Positions 1-8,798 are shown, counted from the first letter of the stretch. The stretch is DNA of 64,000 nucleotides from Stagnihabitans lacustris (GCF_025950525.1 NZ_JAPDGS010000005.1:124001-188000), one strand, 5' to 3'. Translations and numbers: made by a program. The notes: generated from the sequence alone by a model not told the origin.

Positions 1-1
1 G

Positions 2-142
2 GCCTCGGGCGTGCTGCCCGGTGCCACGGCCTGGGACGGCTATGCTGCAACGGCGATTGCCGAACAGATCATCCCGGGCCTGGCCTCTGGCTTGGCCCAG
101 ACCATCAGCCTTCCCGCCAAACCATCGCTTTACGAGGCTTGA
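2..142 (+). CDS. C-terminal end of a Gfo/Idh/MocA dehydrogenase (inositol 2-dehydrogenase-like), partial
   Basis: Only the last 46 codons are in the window; the frame is open from base 2 to a TGA at 140-142. The translated tail contains ATAWDGYAA, a segment typical of the C-terminus of inositol 2-dehydrogenase/IolG-like members of the Gfo/Idh/MocA family, followed by a KPSLYEA ending. Such enzymes oxidise cyclitols or sugars with NAD(P). The stop lies one base before the next gene's ATG, so the two are cotranscribed. Substrate cannot be fixed from this fragment. Confidence 0.72.
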   Translation, partial: ASGVLPGATAWDGYAATAIAEQIIPGLASGLAQTISLPAKPSLYEA

Positions 143-143
143 G

Positions 144-938
144 ATGAAGCTTGCCATCAACCGGACCTGCGCGCCGGGGCTTTCCTTGCCCGACTTCATC
201 GCGCTGGCCCAACGGGCGGGCGTCAGTGCCGTCGAGATCCGGGGCGACATCGAGGGCCGGGAGTTCGCCGATGGCACGCCTGCCGCCGCACTTCGCGCCC
301 GGCTGGCCGATGCGGGTCTGGTCGTGGCCTCGGTCAATGCGCTGCAACGCTTCAACGACTGGTCCTCCGCCCGCGCCGAGGAGGCCCGCCGCCTGGTGGC
401 CTATGCCGCTGACCTGGGCGCGCCGGGTCTGGTCCTGTGCCCCGTCCACACGCCCGAGACCTGGGACGACCCCGCCGCCAAGCTGCGCGAGGGGCTGGCG
501 GCCCTGGCGCCGATCCTGCGCGCGCATGGCATCAAGGGCTATGTCGAGCCCTTGGGCATGACACATTCGACGATGAAGCGGCAGGACATGGCCGTGGCGG
601 CGGTCTCGGCGATCGACGGTTGGGACTGCTATCAGCTGTGTTATGACACGTTCCAGTTCTTTCGCTGCGGCGATGACCTTCTGTTTCCTCAGCATATTGG
701 CCTCGCGCATATGTCCGGCATCACTGCCCCGGGCGCGCCCGGCGATCTGACCGAGCCCGACCGTGGCCTGATCTTCCCGGGCGACCGGGTGGGCAACATC
801 GCCCAGCTTCAGGCGCTGCGGGCTGCGGGATATGCGGGCTTCGTCTCGATGGAGCCCTTCTCGCCCAAGGTGCAAAACGACCCCGACCTGGCCCAGCACC
901 TGCGCGCCAGCCTGGATTACGTCCAGGCCCTGATCTAA
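144..938 (+). CDS. TIM-barrel sugar isomerase/epimerase (IolI/hydroxypyruvate-isomerase-like)
   Basis: 264 residues, close to the usual length of the xylose-isomerase-like TIM-barrel (AP endonuclease 2) superfamily. The N-terminus MKLAINRTCAPG with VSAVEIRGD, the central GYVEPLGM and LCYDTFQFF segments, and the late FVSMEPFS segment fit the metal-binding acidic and histidine positions of 2-keto-myo-inositol isomerase/hydroxypyruvate isomerase relatives. The ATG at 144 is chosen because it lies one base after the stop of the upstream dehydrogenase and gives the family N-terminus; an upstream in-frame extension overlaps that gene. Paired with an inositol-dehydrogenase-like gene, a role in cyclitol or sugar catabolism is inferred; the exact substrate is unknown. 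Confidence 0.8.
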   Translation: MKLAINRTCAPGLSLPDFIALAQRAGVSAVEIRGDIEGREFADGTPAAALRARLADAGLVVASVNALQRFNDWSSARAEEARRLVAYAADLGAPGLVLCPVHTPETWDDPAAKLREGLAALAPILRAHGIKGYVEPLGMTHSTMKRQDMAVAAVSAIDGWDCYQLCYDTFQFFRCGDDLLFPQHIGLAHMSGITAPGAPGDLTEPDRGLIFPGDRVGNIAQLQALRAAGYAGFVSMEPFSPKVQNDPDLAQHLRASLDYVQALI

Positions 939-940
939 GG

Positions 941-1096
941 TCAAACCGACTCGGCCGGGCTGGCCCAGACCTGCACCGCCGGCGCAAGGGCGGTCTGCTC
1001 CGCGGGCGGCGCGTCCGGCCTGACAAAGACGGGCAGCCTGGCAAAGACGGGCAGCCTGGCAAAGTTGGGCAGCCTGGCAAAGACGGGCAGCGTCAT
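941..1096 (-). CDS. Small ORF with 6-residue repeats, translationally coupled to a pseudogene
   Basis: A 51-codon frame whose ATG (1094-1096) overlaps the TGA of the GMC pseudogene in an ATGA arrangement. Residues 1-25 or so are a repeat of LPVFAR-type hexapeptides encoded by the 18-bp DNA repeat; the rest (RPDAPPAEQTALAPAVQVW) resembles nothing I recognise. It may be the remnant of a gene that followed the intact GMC oxidoreductase in an operon. No function can be assigned and it may not be expressed. Confidence 0.3.
   Translation of the reverse strand: MTLPVFARLPNFARLPVFARLPVFVRPDAPPAEQTALAPAVQVWASPAESV
1020..1091. repeat. 18-bp tandem repeat, four copies
   Basis: Four head-to-tail copies of CTGGCAAAGACGGGCAGC (1020-1037, 1038-1055, 1056-1073, 1074-1091). 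The first has GACA for GGCA and the third has GTT for GAC. The unit is a multiple of three and stays in frame within the small minus-strand ORF. Confidence 0.95.
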
Positions 1097-1857
1097 GGCC
1101 GCCCCCCGATCATCTCGGCCGCCTTTTCCGCGATCATCACCACCGAAGAGGCGGTGCGCCCCGACACGACCCGCGGCCTGACCGAGGCATCGACGACCCG
1201 CAGCCCCGCGATCCCGCGCAGGCGAAGGTGCGGATCGACGACGGAACCCGCATCTGCCCCCATCCGGCAGGTGCCGACCGGGTGAAAGATCGTGGTCGCG
1301 ATGTCGCCGGCCTTGGCGGCCAAGGCCTCATCGGTCTGAAAGTCGGGCCCGGGCAGTCATGCTTGCGGCGTATGGGGCGCCAGGGCCCGCGCCGTCGTAA
1401 TCGCCCGCGCCTGACGGATCGAGGCCACGGCGATGGAACGGTCATTGTCGGTCGACAGGTGGTTCGGGCGGATTTCGGGCTGGACCTTGGGGGCGCGGGT
1501 TGTGGCATGGACATGGCCCACCGACGTCGGCCGCAGGTTCTCGCGCACCTCGGCCAGGTCATGCAGCGGCGTGATCCCCAAACCCGCCAACCGCGCCGAT
1601 TGGCCGATCCCCGAAAGCTCCAGCAATTTCGGGCTGTTGAGCGCACCTGCCGAAAGGATCACCTCGCCCCCCGCGCGGGCCTGATGGACCGCCTGCAGGA
1701 TCGGCCAGGACAGCCTTTGCCGGGCGACCCGCCATTCGCCCCCCGCGCCATCCAAGGGGCTTTCGCCGCCCCAGTGATCCTCAGACCTGCGAAAATGGGG
1801 CAAGACGTCGTCCCAGCCCCAGCCCGCACAGCCCAGCATGATCAGCCTTTCGGTGCG
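1093..1857 (-). pseudogene. Decayed GMC family (choline dehydrogenase-like) oxidoreductase
   Basis: One reading frame carries consecutive pieces of a GMC flavoprotein: GCAGWGWDDVLPHF (N-terminal third), GGEVILSAGALNSPKLLELSGIG (the second GMC signature), VQPEIRPNHLST, then FHPVGTCRMG and DASVRPRVVSG (C-terminal active-site region). The N-terminal FAD-binding GxGxxG part is absent. Two internal stretches are missing (before ARAGGEV and after VRENL), and an in-frame TGA at 1357-1359 interrupts the frame between HTPQA and LPGPDF. Homology starts almost exactly where the upstream sugar-binding-protein gene ends, suggesting a deletion junction. An intact relative is about 530 residues; about 250 remain. 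It should be inactive. Confidence 0.88.
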
Positions 1858-1885
1858 GCCCCGCCTTGCAGCGGGGCCAAGGGGC

Positions 1886-2872
1886 TTAGCGGCCCGCCAT
1901 ATAGGTCTCCAGCACGAAGCTTTCGGCATTCGCCTGGGTGATCACGGCAAAGCCAGTGTCCACAAAGGGGATCTGCATCGGATTGTAGCCCGAGACCTTA
2001 TAGTCGTTGAACGGGTCGATCAGGCCGGGATGCGCGCCAAGGAAAGTGTTCATGAAACCCACTAAGCCCTGGATGCCCTGGTTCGGGTTCAAGGCCATAT
2101 GGATATTGCCGGCCTTGATCTCTTCCAGCGTCGTCGGCGTGATATCGGCGTGCAGGATCAGCACCTTTTCGCCCGCGGCCTTGACCGCGGCCACGGCGCC
2201 CTCGGCGGAGCCCGCCTCGGGAATCCACAGTGCCGCGAGGTCGGGGTTGGCCTGCAACATGGCCGAGACGGCGGTGAAGGCCGCGTTCGGCTCCTGGTTC
2301 GTGGCCTGACACCCCACCAGTTTCATGTGGGGATAGGTCTTTTCCATACAGGCGATCAGGGCCGTCACGCGCAGGTCATGGTTGGACTGGCCGGGGTTCT
2401 CCAGCACGGCATATTCGGCCGCGTCGCCCCCCATCTTGACGATCTCTTCGGCGGCGAATTTCGCCTCGGCCAGGTTGTCCGAGGTGACATAGGCGGTGCG
2501 CTTGGACTTCGGGCTGTCGGCGGCAAAGGTCGTGACGGACACGCCGCTGTCCACCGCCCGGTTGATCGGGTCGATGAAGGGATCGGACTGCATCGGGTGC
2601 AACAGGATGCCCTTGGGCGCGGTCACGAGGTCTTGTTCAAAGGACGCGATCTGTTTGGTGATGTCATAATCCGGCGTGCCGGAGAAGACAGCGGTGCAGC
2701 CCAAAGCCTGGGCCGCCTGTTTGAAGCCCTCGAAATCCGGGACCCCATAGGGGTGGCCCATCATCACATAGGGTTCGCCGGGCTCACCGCGCAAACCGCC
2801 TTCGGCCTGGGCCGCCGTGGTCATGGCCGTGCCCAACAGGGCGCCCAGCACCAGTCCCTTCAGATCGTTCAT
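1886..2872 (-). CDS. Sugar ABC transporter periplasmic substrate-binding protein
   Basis: 328 residues with an N-terminal signal peptide (MNDLKGLVLGALLGTAMTTAAQA, predicted cleavage after AQA) and a type I periplasmic-binding fold of the ribose/galactose-binding class: DYDITKQIASFEQDL, GILLHPMQSDPFIDPINRA and YVTSDNLAEAKFAAEE are typical. The ATG at 2872 is the one directly before the signal peptide; upstream frame extension is arginine/proline-rich and non-coding in character. No permease or ATPase gene follows; the next downstream sequence is a GMC pseudogene, so the transport operon looks truncated and the protein may be an orphan or use a permease encoded elsewhere. Confidence 0.85.
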   Translation of the reverse strand: MNDLKGLVLGALLGTAMTTAAQAEGGLRGEPGEPYVMMGHPYGVPDFEGFKQAAQALGCTAVFSGTPDYDITKQIASFEQDLVTAPKGILLHPMQSDPFIDPINRAVDSGVSVTTFAADSPKSKRTAYVTSDNLAEAKFAAEEIVKMGGDAAEYAVLENPGQSNHDLRVTALIACMEKTYPHMKLVGCQATNQEPNAAFTAVSAMLQANPDLAALWIPEAGSAEGAVAAVKAAGEKVLILHADITPTTLEEIKAGNIHMALNPNQGIQGLVGFMNTFLGAHPGLIDPFNDYKVSGYNPMQIPFVDTGFAVITQANAESFVLETYMAGR

Positions 2873-3217
2873 TCGTTCCGTCCTCGGCGCCTGGCGCCAT
2901 CCCTGCAATTTTTTCGCAAGTCGACAGACATTGCAAGAACTTGGATCGAGGGAGATTCCGGCCCGGTCAAAGGGGATCAGGAAAAATCCCGTTTCGTGAA
3001 ATTTATTTCGGCGCGGGGGAGGGCGGCGGGGTTTGGGGTGTCGACGGGATGGGGGGCAAGCGTGCAGAGCGCAAACCGGCCGGGGCATCAAAGGGCGGGG
3101 CACCAGTAGGCCGGGGGGCAGTCAGCTGGGGGGCCATAAGAAAGGGGCGCCAGGTTCAGAAAACCCGGCCGAAGTAATCCCTGCGGCCACGCAAACCAAG
3201 CCGCAAGACCCTTGGGC
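2873..3217. other. Intergenic region, possible promoter for the sugar-binding protein
   Basis: About 345 bp without a credible gene. On the minus strand, about 25-70 bp upstream of the sugar-binding-protein start, there is an AT-richer patch with TTGCAA followed by an A-run and TTGCA; this could hold the promoter or an operator, but no clear consensus is seen. The rest is G-rich low-complexity sequence. Confidence 0.35.
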
Positions 3218-3658
3218 TCAGGGCCGGACCGCGACCGCGTTTTCGGCCGCCTGAACCCGCAGGCTGGCGATCTGGCCCAGCTGGTAAAAGCTGAGCGCCG
3301 CGGCGGCGGTGACTTGGCGGCTGACCTCGGGGCCGGGGCCGGTGGTGGCCTCGGGCGCGCGGATGCGGAATTCAAACACCTTGACGCCCTCGGCGTCGAC
3401 CGGCAGGCCCACCAGCTCGGCGTCGTAATAGCCCTGCGCCTCCATCACGCCGGTGGCGCGCAGGATGACCCCGGTCGAGGTCTCTTCGACCGTCACATCG
3501 GTGATGCGGTCCATGAAGCCGCGGCTGTCCTCCGGGACAGTAAAGCCGGTCGCATCGACGACCTGGGGCCGGCGCCGGAACCAGTTGACCGGGTTGAGCC
3601 TGCCGCCACACGCCGCGAGCGTCAGAAGCCCGCCCAATATGATGATCCGCCGCTGCAT
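3218..3658 (-). CDS. Small outer-membrane-type lipoprotein of unknown function
   Basis: 146 residues. The N-terminus MQRRIIILGGLLTLAACGG has a hydrophobic signal and a lipobox (LAAC), so the mature protein would be lipidated at Cys17. A proline/arginine segment (NPVNWFRRRPQ) follows, then a region with VDRITDVTVEETSTGVILRATG character that looks like a small beta-rich domain. It sits alone, divergent from sufE 104 bp away. Resembles short conserved lipoproteins of Rhodobacterales; the function is not known. Confidence 0.75.
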   Translation of the reverse strand: MQRRIIILGGLLTLAACGGRLNPVNWFRRRPQVVDATGFTVPEDSRGFMDRITDVTVEETSTGVILRATGVMEAQGYYDAELVGLPVDAEGVKVFEFRIRAPEATTGPGPEVSRQVTAAAALSFYQLGQIASLRVQAAENAVAVRP

Positions 3659-3762
3659 CCACGTCTCCCTTTGGGTCTGAGTATCCCATGGCGGGCGGCT
3701 TGAAAAGCGCCGGCTTTACCTTGGGACCGGCAGGGATTATCCCGGGGGCGCAGGAGGGTCCC

Positions 3763-4173
3763 ATGGCCACAGACACATTCGAAGAGCTTGCCGAGACTTT
3801 CGCCTTCCTGGACGATTGGGAAGAGCGTTACCGCCATGTCATCGAACTGGGCAAGGCCATGCCGCCGCTGGAAGAGGCCTTCAAGGTCCCCGCGCTGAAG
3901 GTGCAGGGCTGTGCCAGCCAGGTCTGGCTGCGGCCCCTGGTGGCAGAGGGGCGCTTTGACTTTCAGGGCGAGTCGGATGCGATGATCGTGCGCGGGCTGA
4001 TCGCGGTGCTGCATGCGCTGTATTCGGGCCTGACGCTGCCTCAGGTGCTTGCGGTCGATGCGGTGGCCGAACTGGGGCGGCTGGGTCTGAACGACCACCT
4101 GTCGGCGCAAAGGTCGAACGGGGTGCGCGCCATGGTGCAGCGCATCCGCGAAACGGCGGCAAGCGCCGGGTAA
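3763..4173 (+). CDS. sufE: SufE family sulfur acceptor protein
   Basis: 136 residues, the usual SufE size. SufE accepts persulfide sulfur from the cysteine desulfurase SufS and passes it to the SUF scaffold for Fe-S cluster assembly in the cytoplasm. The opening TFEELAETFAFLDDWEERYRHVIELG and the active-site loop VQGCASQVWL (Cys50) are characteristic, and the DGxSDAxIVRGL-type helix (ESDAMIVRGLIAVL) follows. The ATG at 3763 is preceded by GGAGGG, and this start gives the family N-terminus; the upstream extension does not. No suf operon is adjacent. Confidence 0.93.
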   Translation: MATDTFEELAETFAFLDDWEERYRHVIELGKAMPPLEEAFKVPALKVQGCASQVWLRPLVAEGRFDFQGESDAMIVRGLIAVLHALYSGLTLPQVLAVDAVAELGRLGLNDHLSAQRSNGVRAMVQRIRETAASAG

Positions 4174-4190
4174 GGCTGGCGCAAAGCCGC

Positions 4191-4209
4191 CCCCGGGCTT
4201 GACCCGGGG
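4191..4209. repeat. Palindromic repeat CCCCGGGCTTGACCCGGGG
   Basis: A 19-base imperfect palindrome in the sufE/aminopeptidase intergenic gap, with 7-bp arms and a 5-base centre. The same sequence occurs in reverse orientation near 58878-58896. Between two convergent genes it could act as a weak terminator, but there is no T-run. Confidence 0.7.
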
Positions 4210-4277
4210 CCTCGATGGTGGTTCTGGGCCTTGGGGGGCGCAAAAAGGTCGAGGTCCCGGGACAGGCGGTCCCTGTG

Positions 4278-6053
4278 CTAAAGCGCCGCGCAGGCCGCCC
4301 GCAGCCAGACAAGCGCGCCCTCTGACACCCGCGGCCCGATGAGCGTCAGAACCTGCGCATGATAGGCGTCCAGCCACTCACGCTCGGCCGGGGCAAGCCG
4401 GTCGACCAGGATCAGCCGTCGGTCCAGCGGCACGAAGGTCAGCGTCTCGAAGGCCAATTGGTCGCGCATGTCGCCCAGGGCGGGCGCCTCTTCGACCACG
4501 ATCAGGTTCTCCAGCCGGATGCCAAAGGCGCCCTCGCGGTAATAGCCGGGCTCGTTGGACAGGATCATTCCGGGCTCGAACGGGACCTCCGACACGCGCG
4601 AAAGCCGCTGCGGCCCCTCATGCACCGACAAAAACGCGCCCACCCCATGCCCGGTGCCATGGTCGAAATCCTGGCCCGCCACCCAAAGCGGATAGCGCGC
4701 CACAGGGTCAAGGTCGCGCCCCGCAAGCCCCCGCGGCCAGCGCAGGCGCGAGATCGCCACCATGCCCTGCAACACGCGCGTATAGCACGCCCGCGCCTCA
4801 TCGCCTGGATCGCCCATCGCCACGGTGCGGGTGATGTCCGTCGTCCCGTCCAGATATTGCGCGCCGGAATCCACCAAAAGCAGCGTATCGGTCCCCACCG
4901 TCCGGTTCGTCTCTTGCGTCACACGGTAATGCATGATGGCGCCATGCGGCCCCGCGCCGCAGATCGTGTCAAACGAGATGTCGTGAAAGGCATTGGACGC
5001 GCGCCGAAAGCCCTCCAGCGCCACGACGACGTCAATCTCGGTCAGGCCCGGATGGGGCTGATCCAGCCAGGCCAGGAATTCGACCATGGCCGCCCCGTCG
5101 CGCAGATGCGCCGCGCGCATCCCCGAAAGCTCGGCCGCGTTCTTGCGCGCCTTGGGCAGGCGGCACGGGTCATCGCCCCAGACGCAATCCGCCACAGCCA
5201 GGGACACCGCCAAAGGCGCCGTCCCCTTGTCGACGCGCACGCGGCCCGCGAGGCCCCTCAAAGCTGCCTCGAACCCGTCCGGAGCCTCAAGGACGACATC
5301 CCCCAGATGCGCCCGGACCCCGTCATCCAGCTTGGCCGCATCGACAAACAACCGCACCCCCCCATCCGCCCCCAGAATGGCAAAGCCCTGCACCACCGGG
5401 TTTTTCGGCACATCCGCCCCGCGGATGTTCAACAACCAGCAGATCGAGTCGGGCAGGGTGATGACCGCATGATCCTGCCCCAGATCGCGCAGGCCCGCCG
5501 CCAGTCGCGCCCGTTTGGCCGCCGCGGATTCCCCGGCGAATTCCAACGGATGGACAAAGACCCGCCCCACCACCGGCCCCGGCTGCCCCTCCCAGATCGC
5601 ATCGACCTGGTTGGCCACGGCCTTCAACGTCACGCCCGAGCCCGCCAAGGCCGCCTCGATCCGCGCCACCTCGTCGGCCGTATGCAGCCAGGGATCAAAC
5701 CCCACAACCCCCGCCGCCAGCTTCTCGCGCAGCCACTCCCCCGCCTTGACCTCGGGCCAGGGCACCGGGGTATAGGCCCCCAAGTCCACCTGCCCCTTGA
5801 CCTGCGTGCGATAACGCCCGTCGATGAAGACCCCCGCCACATCGGGCAAGACCACCGCAAAGCCGGCCGAGCCCGTGAACCCGGTCAGCCACTGCAACCG
5901 CTCATCCCGGGCCGTGACATATTCGCCCTGATGCACATCGGCGCGCGGCACAAGGAAGCCCGAAAGCCCCTCGCGCATCAACTGCGCCCGAAGCAAAGCC
6001 AACCGCCCCGGCCCCTGGTCCGGCGAAGCATGGCTGTCAAAGGTCTGGAACAT
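4278..6053 (-). CDS. Xaa-Pro aminopeptidase (aminopeptidase P, M24B)
   Basis: 591 residues, the long three-domain form of aminopeptidase P found in alphaproteobacteria. It removes N-terminal residues preceding proline and needs two metal ions. The N-terminal creatinase-like domain (GFLVPRADVHQGEY, LTGFTGSAGFAVV) is followed by a second similar domain and a C-terminal pita-bread domain carrying the metal ligands: DSGAQYLDGTTDITRT (two Asp), HGTGHGVG (His), NEPGYY (Glu) and IRLENL (Glu). The start at 6053 (MFQTFDSHASPDQGPGR) matches the family opening; an ATG at 6068 is an alternative. It lies 75 bp after cobT in the same direction, separated by a hairpin. Confidence 0.93.
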   Translation of the reverse strand: MFQTFDSHASPDQGPGRLALLRAQLMREGLSGFLVPRADVHQGEYVTARDERLQWLTGFTGSAGFAVVLPDVAGVFIDGRYRTQVKGQVDLGAYTPVPWPEVKAGEWLREKLAAGVVGFDPWLHTADEVARIEAALAGSGVTLKAVANQVDAIWEGQPGPVVGRVFVHPLEFAGESAAAKRARLAAGLRDLGQDHAVITLPDSICWLLNIRGADVPKNPVVQGFAILGADGGVRLFVDAAKLDDGVRAHLGDVVLEAPDGFEAALRGLAGRVRVDKGTAPLAVSLAVADCVWGDDPCRLPKARKNAAELSGMRAAHLRDGAAMVEFLAWLDQPHPGLTEIDVVVALEGFRRASNAFHDISFDTICGAGPHGAIMHYRVTQETNRTVGTDTLLLVDSGAQYLDGTTDITRTVAMGDPGDEARACYTRVLQGMVAISRLRWPRGLAGRDLDPVARYPLWVAGQDFDHGTGHGVGAFLSVHEGPQRLSRVSEVPFEPGMILSNEPGYYREGAFGIRLENLIVVEEAPALGDMRDQLAFETLTFVPLDRRLILVDRLAPAEREWLDAYHAQVLTLIGPRVSEGALVWLRAACAAL

Positions 6054-6067
6054 CACGCCCCCATTCA

Positions 6068-6120
6068 TCTTTTCATAAATATCCCACGGGAGGGTCCGGG
6101 AGGGTGTGAAACCCTCCCGG
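6068..6120 (-). terminator. 3'-end element after cobT: GC hairpin plus GGGATATTT box
   Basis: On the minus strand, 8 bases after the cobT stop, a perfect 10-bp stem (6096-6105 with 6111-6120, loop of 5) is followed by a C-rich stretch and GGGATATTT (6077-6085). The same architecture recurs near 25.2, 26.8 and 43.7 kb. It probably forms the cobT transcript end, but has no long T-run, so termination or processing is inferred. Confidence 0.65.
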
Positions 6121-6127
6121 GGCGTCC

Positions 6128-7993
6128 TCAGGCGCTCCGCTTGGCCTTGAAGGCCCGCTCGCGCTTTTTGGCATCGACCTCGAACAGCCCCGCCAGCTGT
6201 TCCGTCATCGCGCCGGCCAGCTGTTCCGCATCGGTGATCGTGACCGCGCGCTGGTAATAGCGCGTGACGTCATGGCCGATGCCAATGGCGATCAGTTCGA
6301 CCGCGCGGCGCTTTTCCACCATGGCGATCACATCGCGCAGGTGCTTTTCCAGAAAATTCGCCGCATTGACCGACAGGGTCGAATCATCGACCGGTGCGCC
6401 GTCGGAAATCACCATCAGGATCTTGCGCTGTTCGGGCCGCGCCATCATCCGGCGATGCGCCCATTCCAGCGCCTCGCCGTCGATGTTTTCCTTCAAAAGG
6501 CCTTCCTTCATCATCAGCCCAAGGTTGGGCCGCACCCGCCGCCAGGGCGCATCGGCGGATTTATAGATGATATGGCGCAGGTCGTTCAGCCGCCCCGGAC
6601 CCGAGGGCCGCCCGCTGGCCAGCCACCTTTCCCGAGATTGCCCGCCCTTCCAGGCCCGGGTCGTAAAGCCCAGGATCTCGACCTTGACGTTGCAGCGCTC
6701 CAGCGTCCGGGCCAGAACATCCGCACAGATCGCGGCAATCGAGATCGGACGGCCGCGCATCGAGCCCGAATTGTCCAGAAGCAACGTCACGCAGGTGTCG
6801 CGGAATTCGGTGTCCTTTTCCCATTTGAACGACAAAGGCGTCGTCGGGTTGGCCACCACACGGGCCAGACGGCCGGCATCCAGCACGCCTTCCTCCAGGT
6901 CGAACAACCAAGACCGGTTCTGCTGCGCCTGCAAGCGGCGTTGCAGCTTGTTCGCCAGCCTGGAAACTGCGCCCTTCAGGGGGTCCAGCTGCTGATCCAG
7001 ATAGGCGCGCAGACGCTCCAGCTCGGCCGGTTCCGCCAGCTCTTCGGCGCGAATCTCCTCGTCGAAATCGGTCGTATAGACGGCATAGGTCGGATCGGCG
7101 TCGGAATGGGGCGCGGGCGGCGGAGGCTCCATCGGCGCCTCACCCTCGGGGAGTTCGGCCTCCTCGCCCTGTTCGACGTCGCTGTCCTCCATCGTCACCT
7201 GAGCTTGGGATTCGTCCTGTTCCTCTTCCTGCGCCTGTTCGGGGCTGGCCTCGGCCTCGTCGGAGTCCTCGGCATCCTGGCCCGCTTCTTCGGGTCCGTC
7301 TTCCTCTTCCTGCTCGGCGCCCTCGTCGGTCGGGTCGTCGCGGTCGGGGTCATCGCCCAACTGGTCGCCATACCCAAGGTCCGAGATCACCTTGCGCGCC
7401 AACCGCGCAAAGGCCGCCTGATCGGCCAGCACATCGTCGATATTCGAAAGCGTGCCCGCCGCCTGTTCCTCGATGAACCCGCGCCACAGGTCCATGACAT
7501 GAGCCGCCGATTTCGGCAGGTCGCGCCCGGTCGCAAGGTGGCGCACCAGATAGCCCGCCGCCACCGGCAAGGGCGCATCGGACGCCGTGGTGATCTGGCC
7601 ATAGCCCTTGCGGTCGGCCTCATGGGCGATCTTGGCGTCGATATTGGTCGCGGTGCCCGGCATGGCGCGCGCGCCCACGGCCTCGCAGCGCGCGACCTCC
7701 ATCGCGTCGTAAATGTCGCGGGCCAGCTGCCCGGTGGGGGCATATTTCGCCGACAGCGCCTCGTTGTGATACTTGCGCCGCAGGGCAAAGGCATCCGCCG
7801 TCCCGCGTGCCAAAAGCACCTCGTCCCGCGTCATGCGGCGACTGACCTGGGGCAGACGCACGCCCTCTTTGTTCATGCCCGCAGGATCGACGGAATATGT
7901 CACCGTCATCTCGGGGTCATCGGCCATGGTGCGCGTGGCATCGGCCAGCGCTTTCTTGAACGGATCAGCGGGGTTGTCGGTGGGCTTGCTCAT
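6128..7993 (-). CDS. cobT: Cobaltochelatase subunit CobT
   Basis: 621 residues. With CobN and CobS it forms the ATP-dependent aerobic cobaltochelatase that inserts cobalt into hydrogenobyrinic acid a,c-diamide in cobalamin synthesis. An N-terminal helical domain (residues 1-220) precedes a very acidic Glu/Asp/Gln linker (about 221-285) and a C-terminal von Willebrand A domain with a metal-ion-dependent adhesion motif, DNSGSM, near residue 404. The ATG at 7993 gives the family N-terminus ([16 protein letters not shown]). Its partner cobS is about 2 kb away on the same strand, with three unrelated small genes between them. CobN is not in the window. Confidence 0.95.
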   Translation of the reverse strand: MSKPTDNPADPFKKALADATRTMADDPEMTVTYSVDPAGMNKEGVRLPQVSRRMTRDEVLLARGTADAFALRRKYHNEALSAKYAPTGQLARDIYDAMEVARCEAVGARAMPGTATNIDAKIAHEADRKGYGQITTASDAPLPVAAGYLVRHLATGRDLPKSAAHVMDLWRGFIEEQAAGTLSNIDDVLADQAAFARLARKVISDLGYGDQLGDDPDRDDPTDEGAEQEEEDGPEEAGQDAEDSDEAEASPEQAQEEEQDESQAQVTMEDSDVEQGEEAELPEGEAPMEPPPPAPHSDADPTYAVYTTDFDEEIRAEELAEPAELERLRAYLDQQLDPLKGAVSRLANKLQRRLQAQQNRSWLFDLEEGVLDAGRLARVVANPTTPLSFKWEKDTEFRDTCVTLLLDNSGSMRGRPISIAAICADVLARTLERCNVKVEILGFTTRAWKGGQSRERWLASGRPSGPGRLNDLRHIIYKSADAPWRRVRPNLGLMMKEGLLKENIDGEALEWAHRRMMARPEQRKILMVISDGAPVDDSTLSVNAANFLEKHLRDVIAMVEKRRAVELIAIGIGHDVTRYYQRAVTITDAEQLAGAMTEQLAGLFEVDAKKRERAFKAKRSA

Positions 7994-8089
7994 GCCCGCC
8001 AGACTGCACCCGCGCGCTTGCGAGTGCAAGAGCAGCGCCGCCGCCCAAGGCCGCTCCCGCCCGGGTTTTGCAGGGCTCTCTTTCCCCCG

Positions 8090-8113
8090 CGTAGCCCGGG
8101 GTATACCCCGGGT
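8090..8113. repeat. Palindrome CGTAG + CCCGGGGTATACCCCGGG
   Basis: An 18-bp near-perfect palindrome preceded by CGTAG, between cobT and the divergent FMN reductase gene. It is the mirror orientation of the copy at 9856-9879, in which CTACG follows the palindrome. Confidence 0.7.
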
Positions 8114-8213
8114 CTTTGTGCGCAAATGCACAAGCCCCGCGCCAACACAGTGAATTGAGCGAAAGGGGCAACAGGGCTATGTTCACCCCAAGCAACCAAT
8201 CAAGGAACGCCAA

Positions 8214-8798
8214 ATGTCCAAGCCCAAGATCGCTGTCATCGTCGGTTCCACCCGTCCGACCCGTTTTGCCGATATCCCCACGGCCTATATCGTCGACAAG
8301 GCCAAGGCCCATGGCGGCGTCGACGTCGAGGTCGTCGACCTGCGCGACTATCCGATGCCCTTCTTTGACGAAATGGCGTCGAATGCCTGGATGCCCTCGG
8401 TGAACCCGGTCGCCCAAGCCTGGCAGAAAAAGCTGGCCGAGTTCGACGGCTATATCTTTGTCGTGGCGGAATATAACCGCTCGATCACCGGCGTGCTGAA
8501 GAACGCGCTGGATCAGGCCTATGTCGAATGGGCGAAAAAGCCCCTGGGCATCGTGGCTTACGGCTCGGTCGGCGGCACGCGTGCGGCCGAACACCTGCGC
8601 AACATCGGGGTTGAACTGCAGATGGTTCCGGTCCGTCATGCCGTCCATATCGGCGGCGGCGACTTTTTCCGCGTCCATCCGGGCTTTGGCGGTTCGGGCA
8701 ACCTGGCCGATATCGAAGCCTCGATCGGGGCCGGCGCCCAGTCGCTGTTGGACGACATGACCTGGTGGGGCAATGCCACCAAAGCCGCCCGCGGCTAA
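8214..8798 (+). CDS. NAD(P)H-dependent FMN reductase family protein
   Basis: 194 residues with a flavodoxin-like fold. The opening IAVIVGSTRPTR is the phosphate-binding loop for FMN, and EYNRSITGVLKNALDQ and YGSVGGTRAAEHLR are hallmark segments of the NADPH-dependent FMN reductase/azoreductase (ChrR/YieF-like) family. These enzymes reduce flavins, quinones or chromate in the cytosol. AAGGA precedes the ATG by 8 bases. A terminator follows 18 bp after the stop. It lies divergent to cobT; a link with cobalt reduction during corrin synthesis is possible but unproven. Confidence 0.88.
   Translation: MSKPKIAVIVGSTRPTRFADIPTAYIVDKAKAHGGVDVEVVDLRDYPMPFFDEMASNAWMPSVNPVAQAWQKKLAEFDGYIFVVAEYNRSITGVLKNALDQAYVEWAKKPLGIVAYGSVGGTRAAEHLRNIGVELQMVPVRHAVHIGGGDFFRVHPGFGGSGNLADIEASIGAGAQSLLDDMTWWGNATKAARG

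Noticed and set aside
1357..1359. In-frame TGA as a selenocysteine codon
   Set aside because: The surrounding gene has lost its FAD-binding part and two internal segments, GMC enzymes have no Sec at this place, and no SECIS-like hairpin follows.
4359..6257. Long open frame of 632 codons on the plus strand
   Set aside because: It lies fully antisense to aminopeptidase P, is rich in Arg/His/Pro, and shows no motif. GC-rich codon bias opens this frame.
6272..8158. Long plus-strand frame antisense to cobT
   Set aside because: No recognisable domain; the opposite strand encodes CobT with clear motifs.
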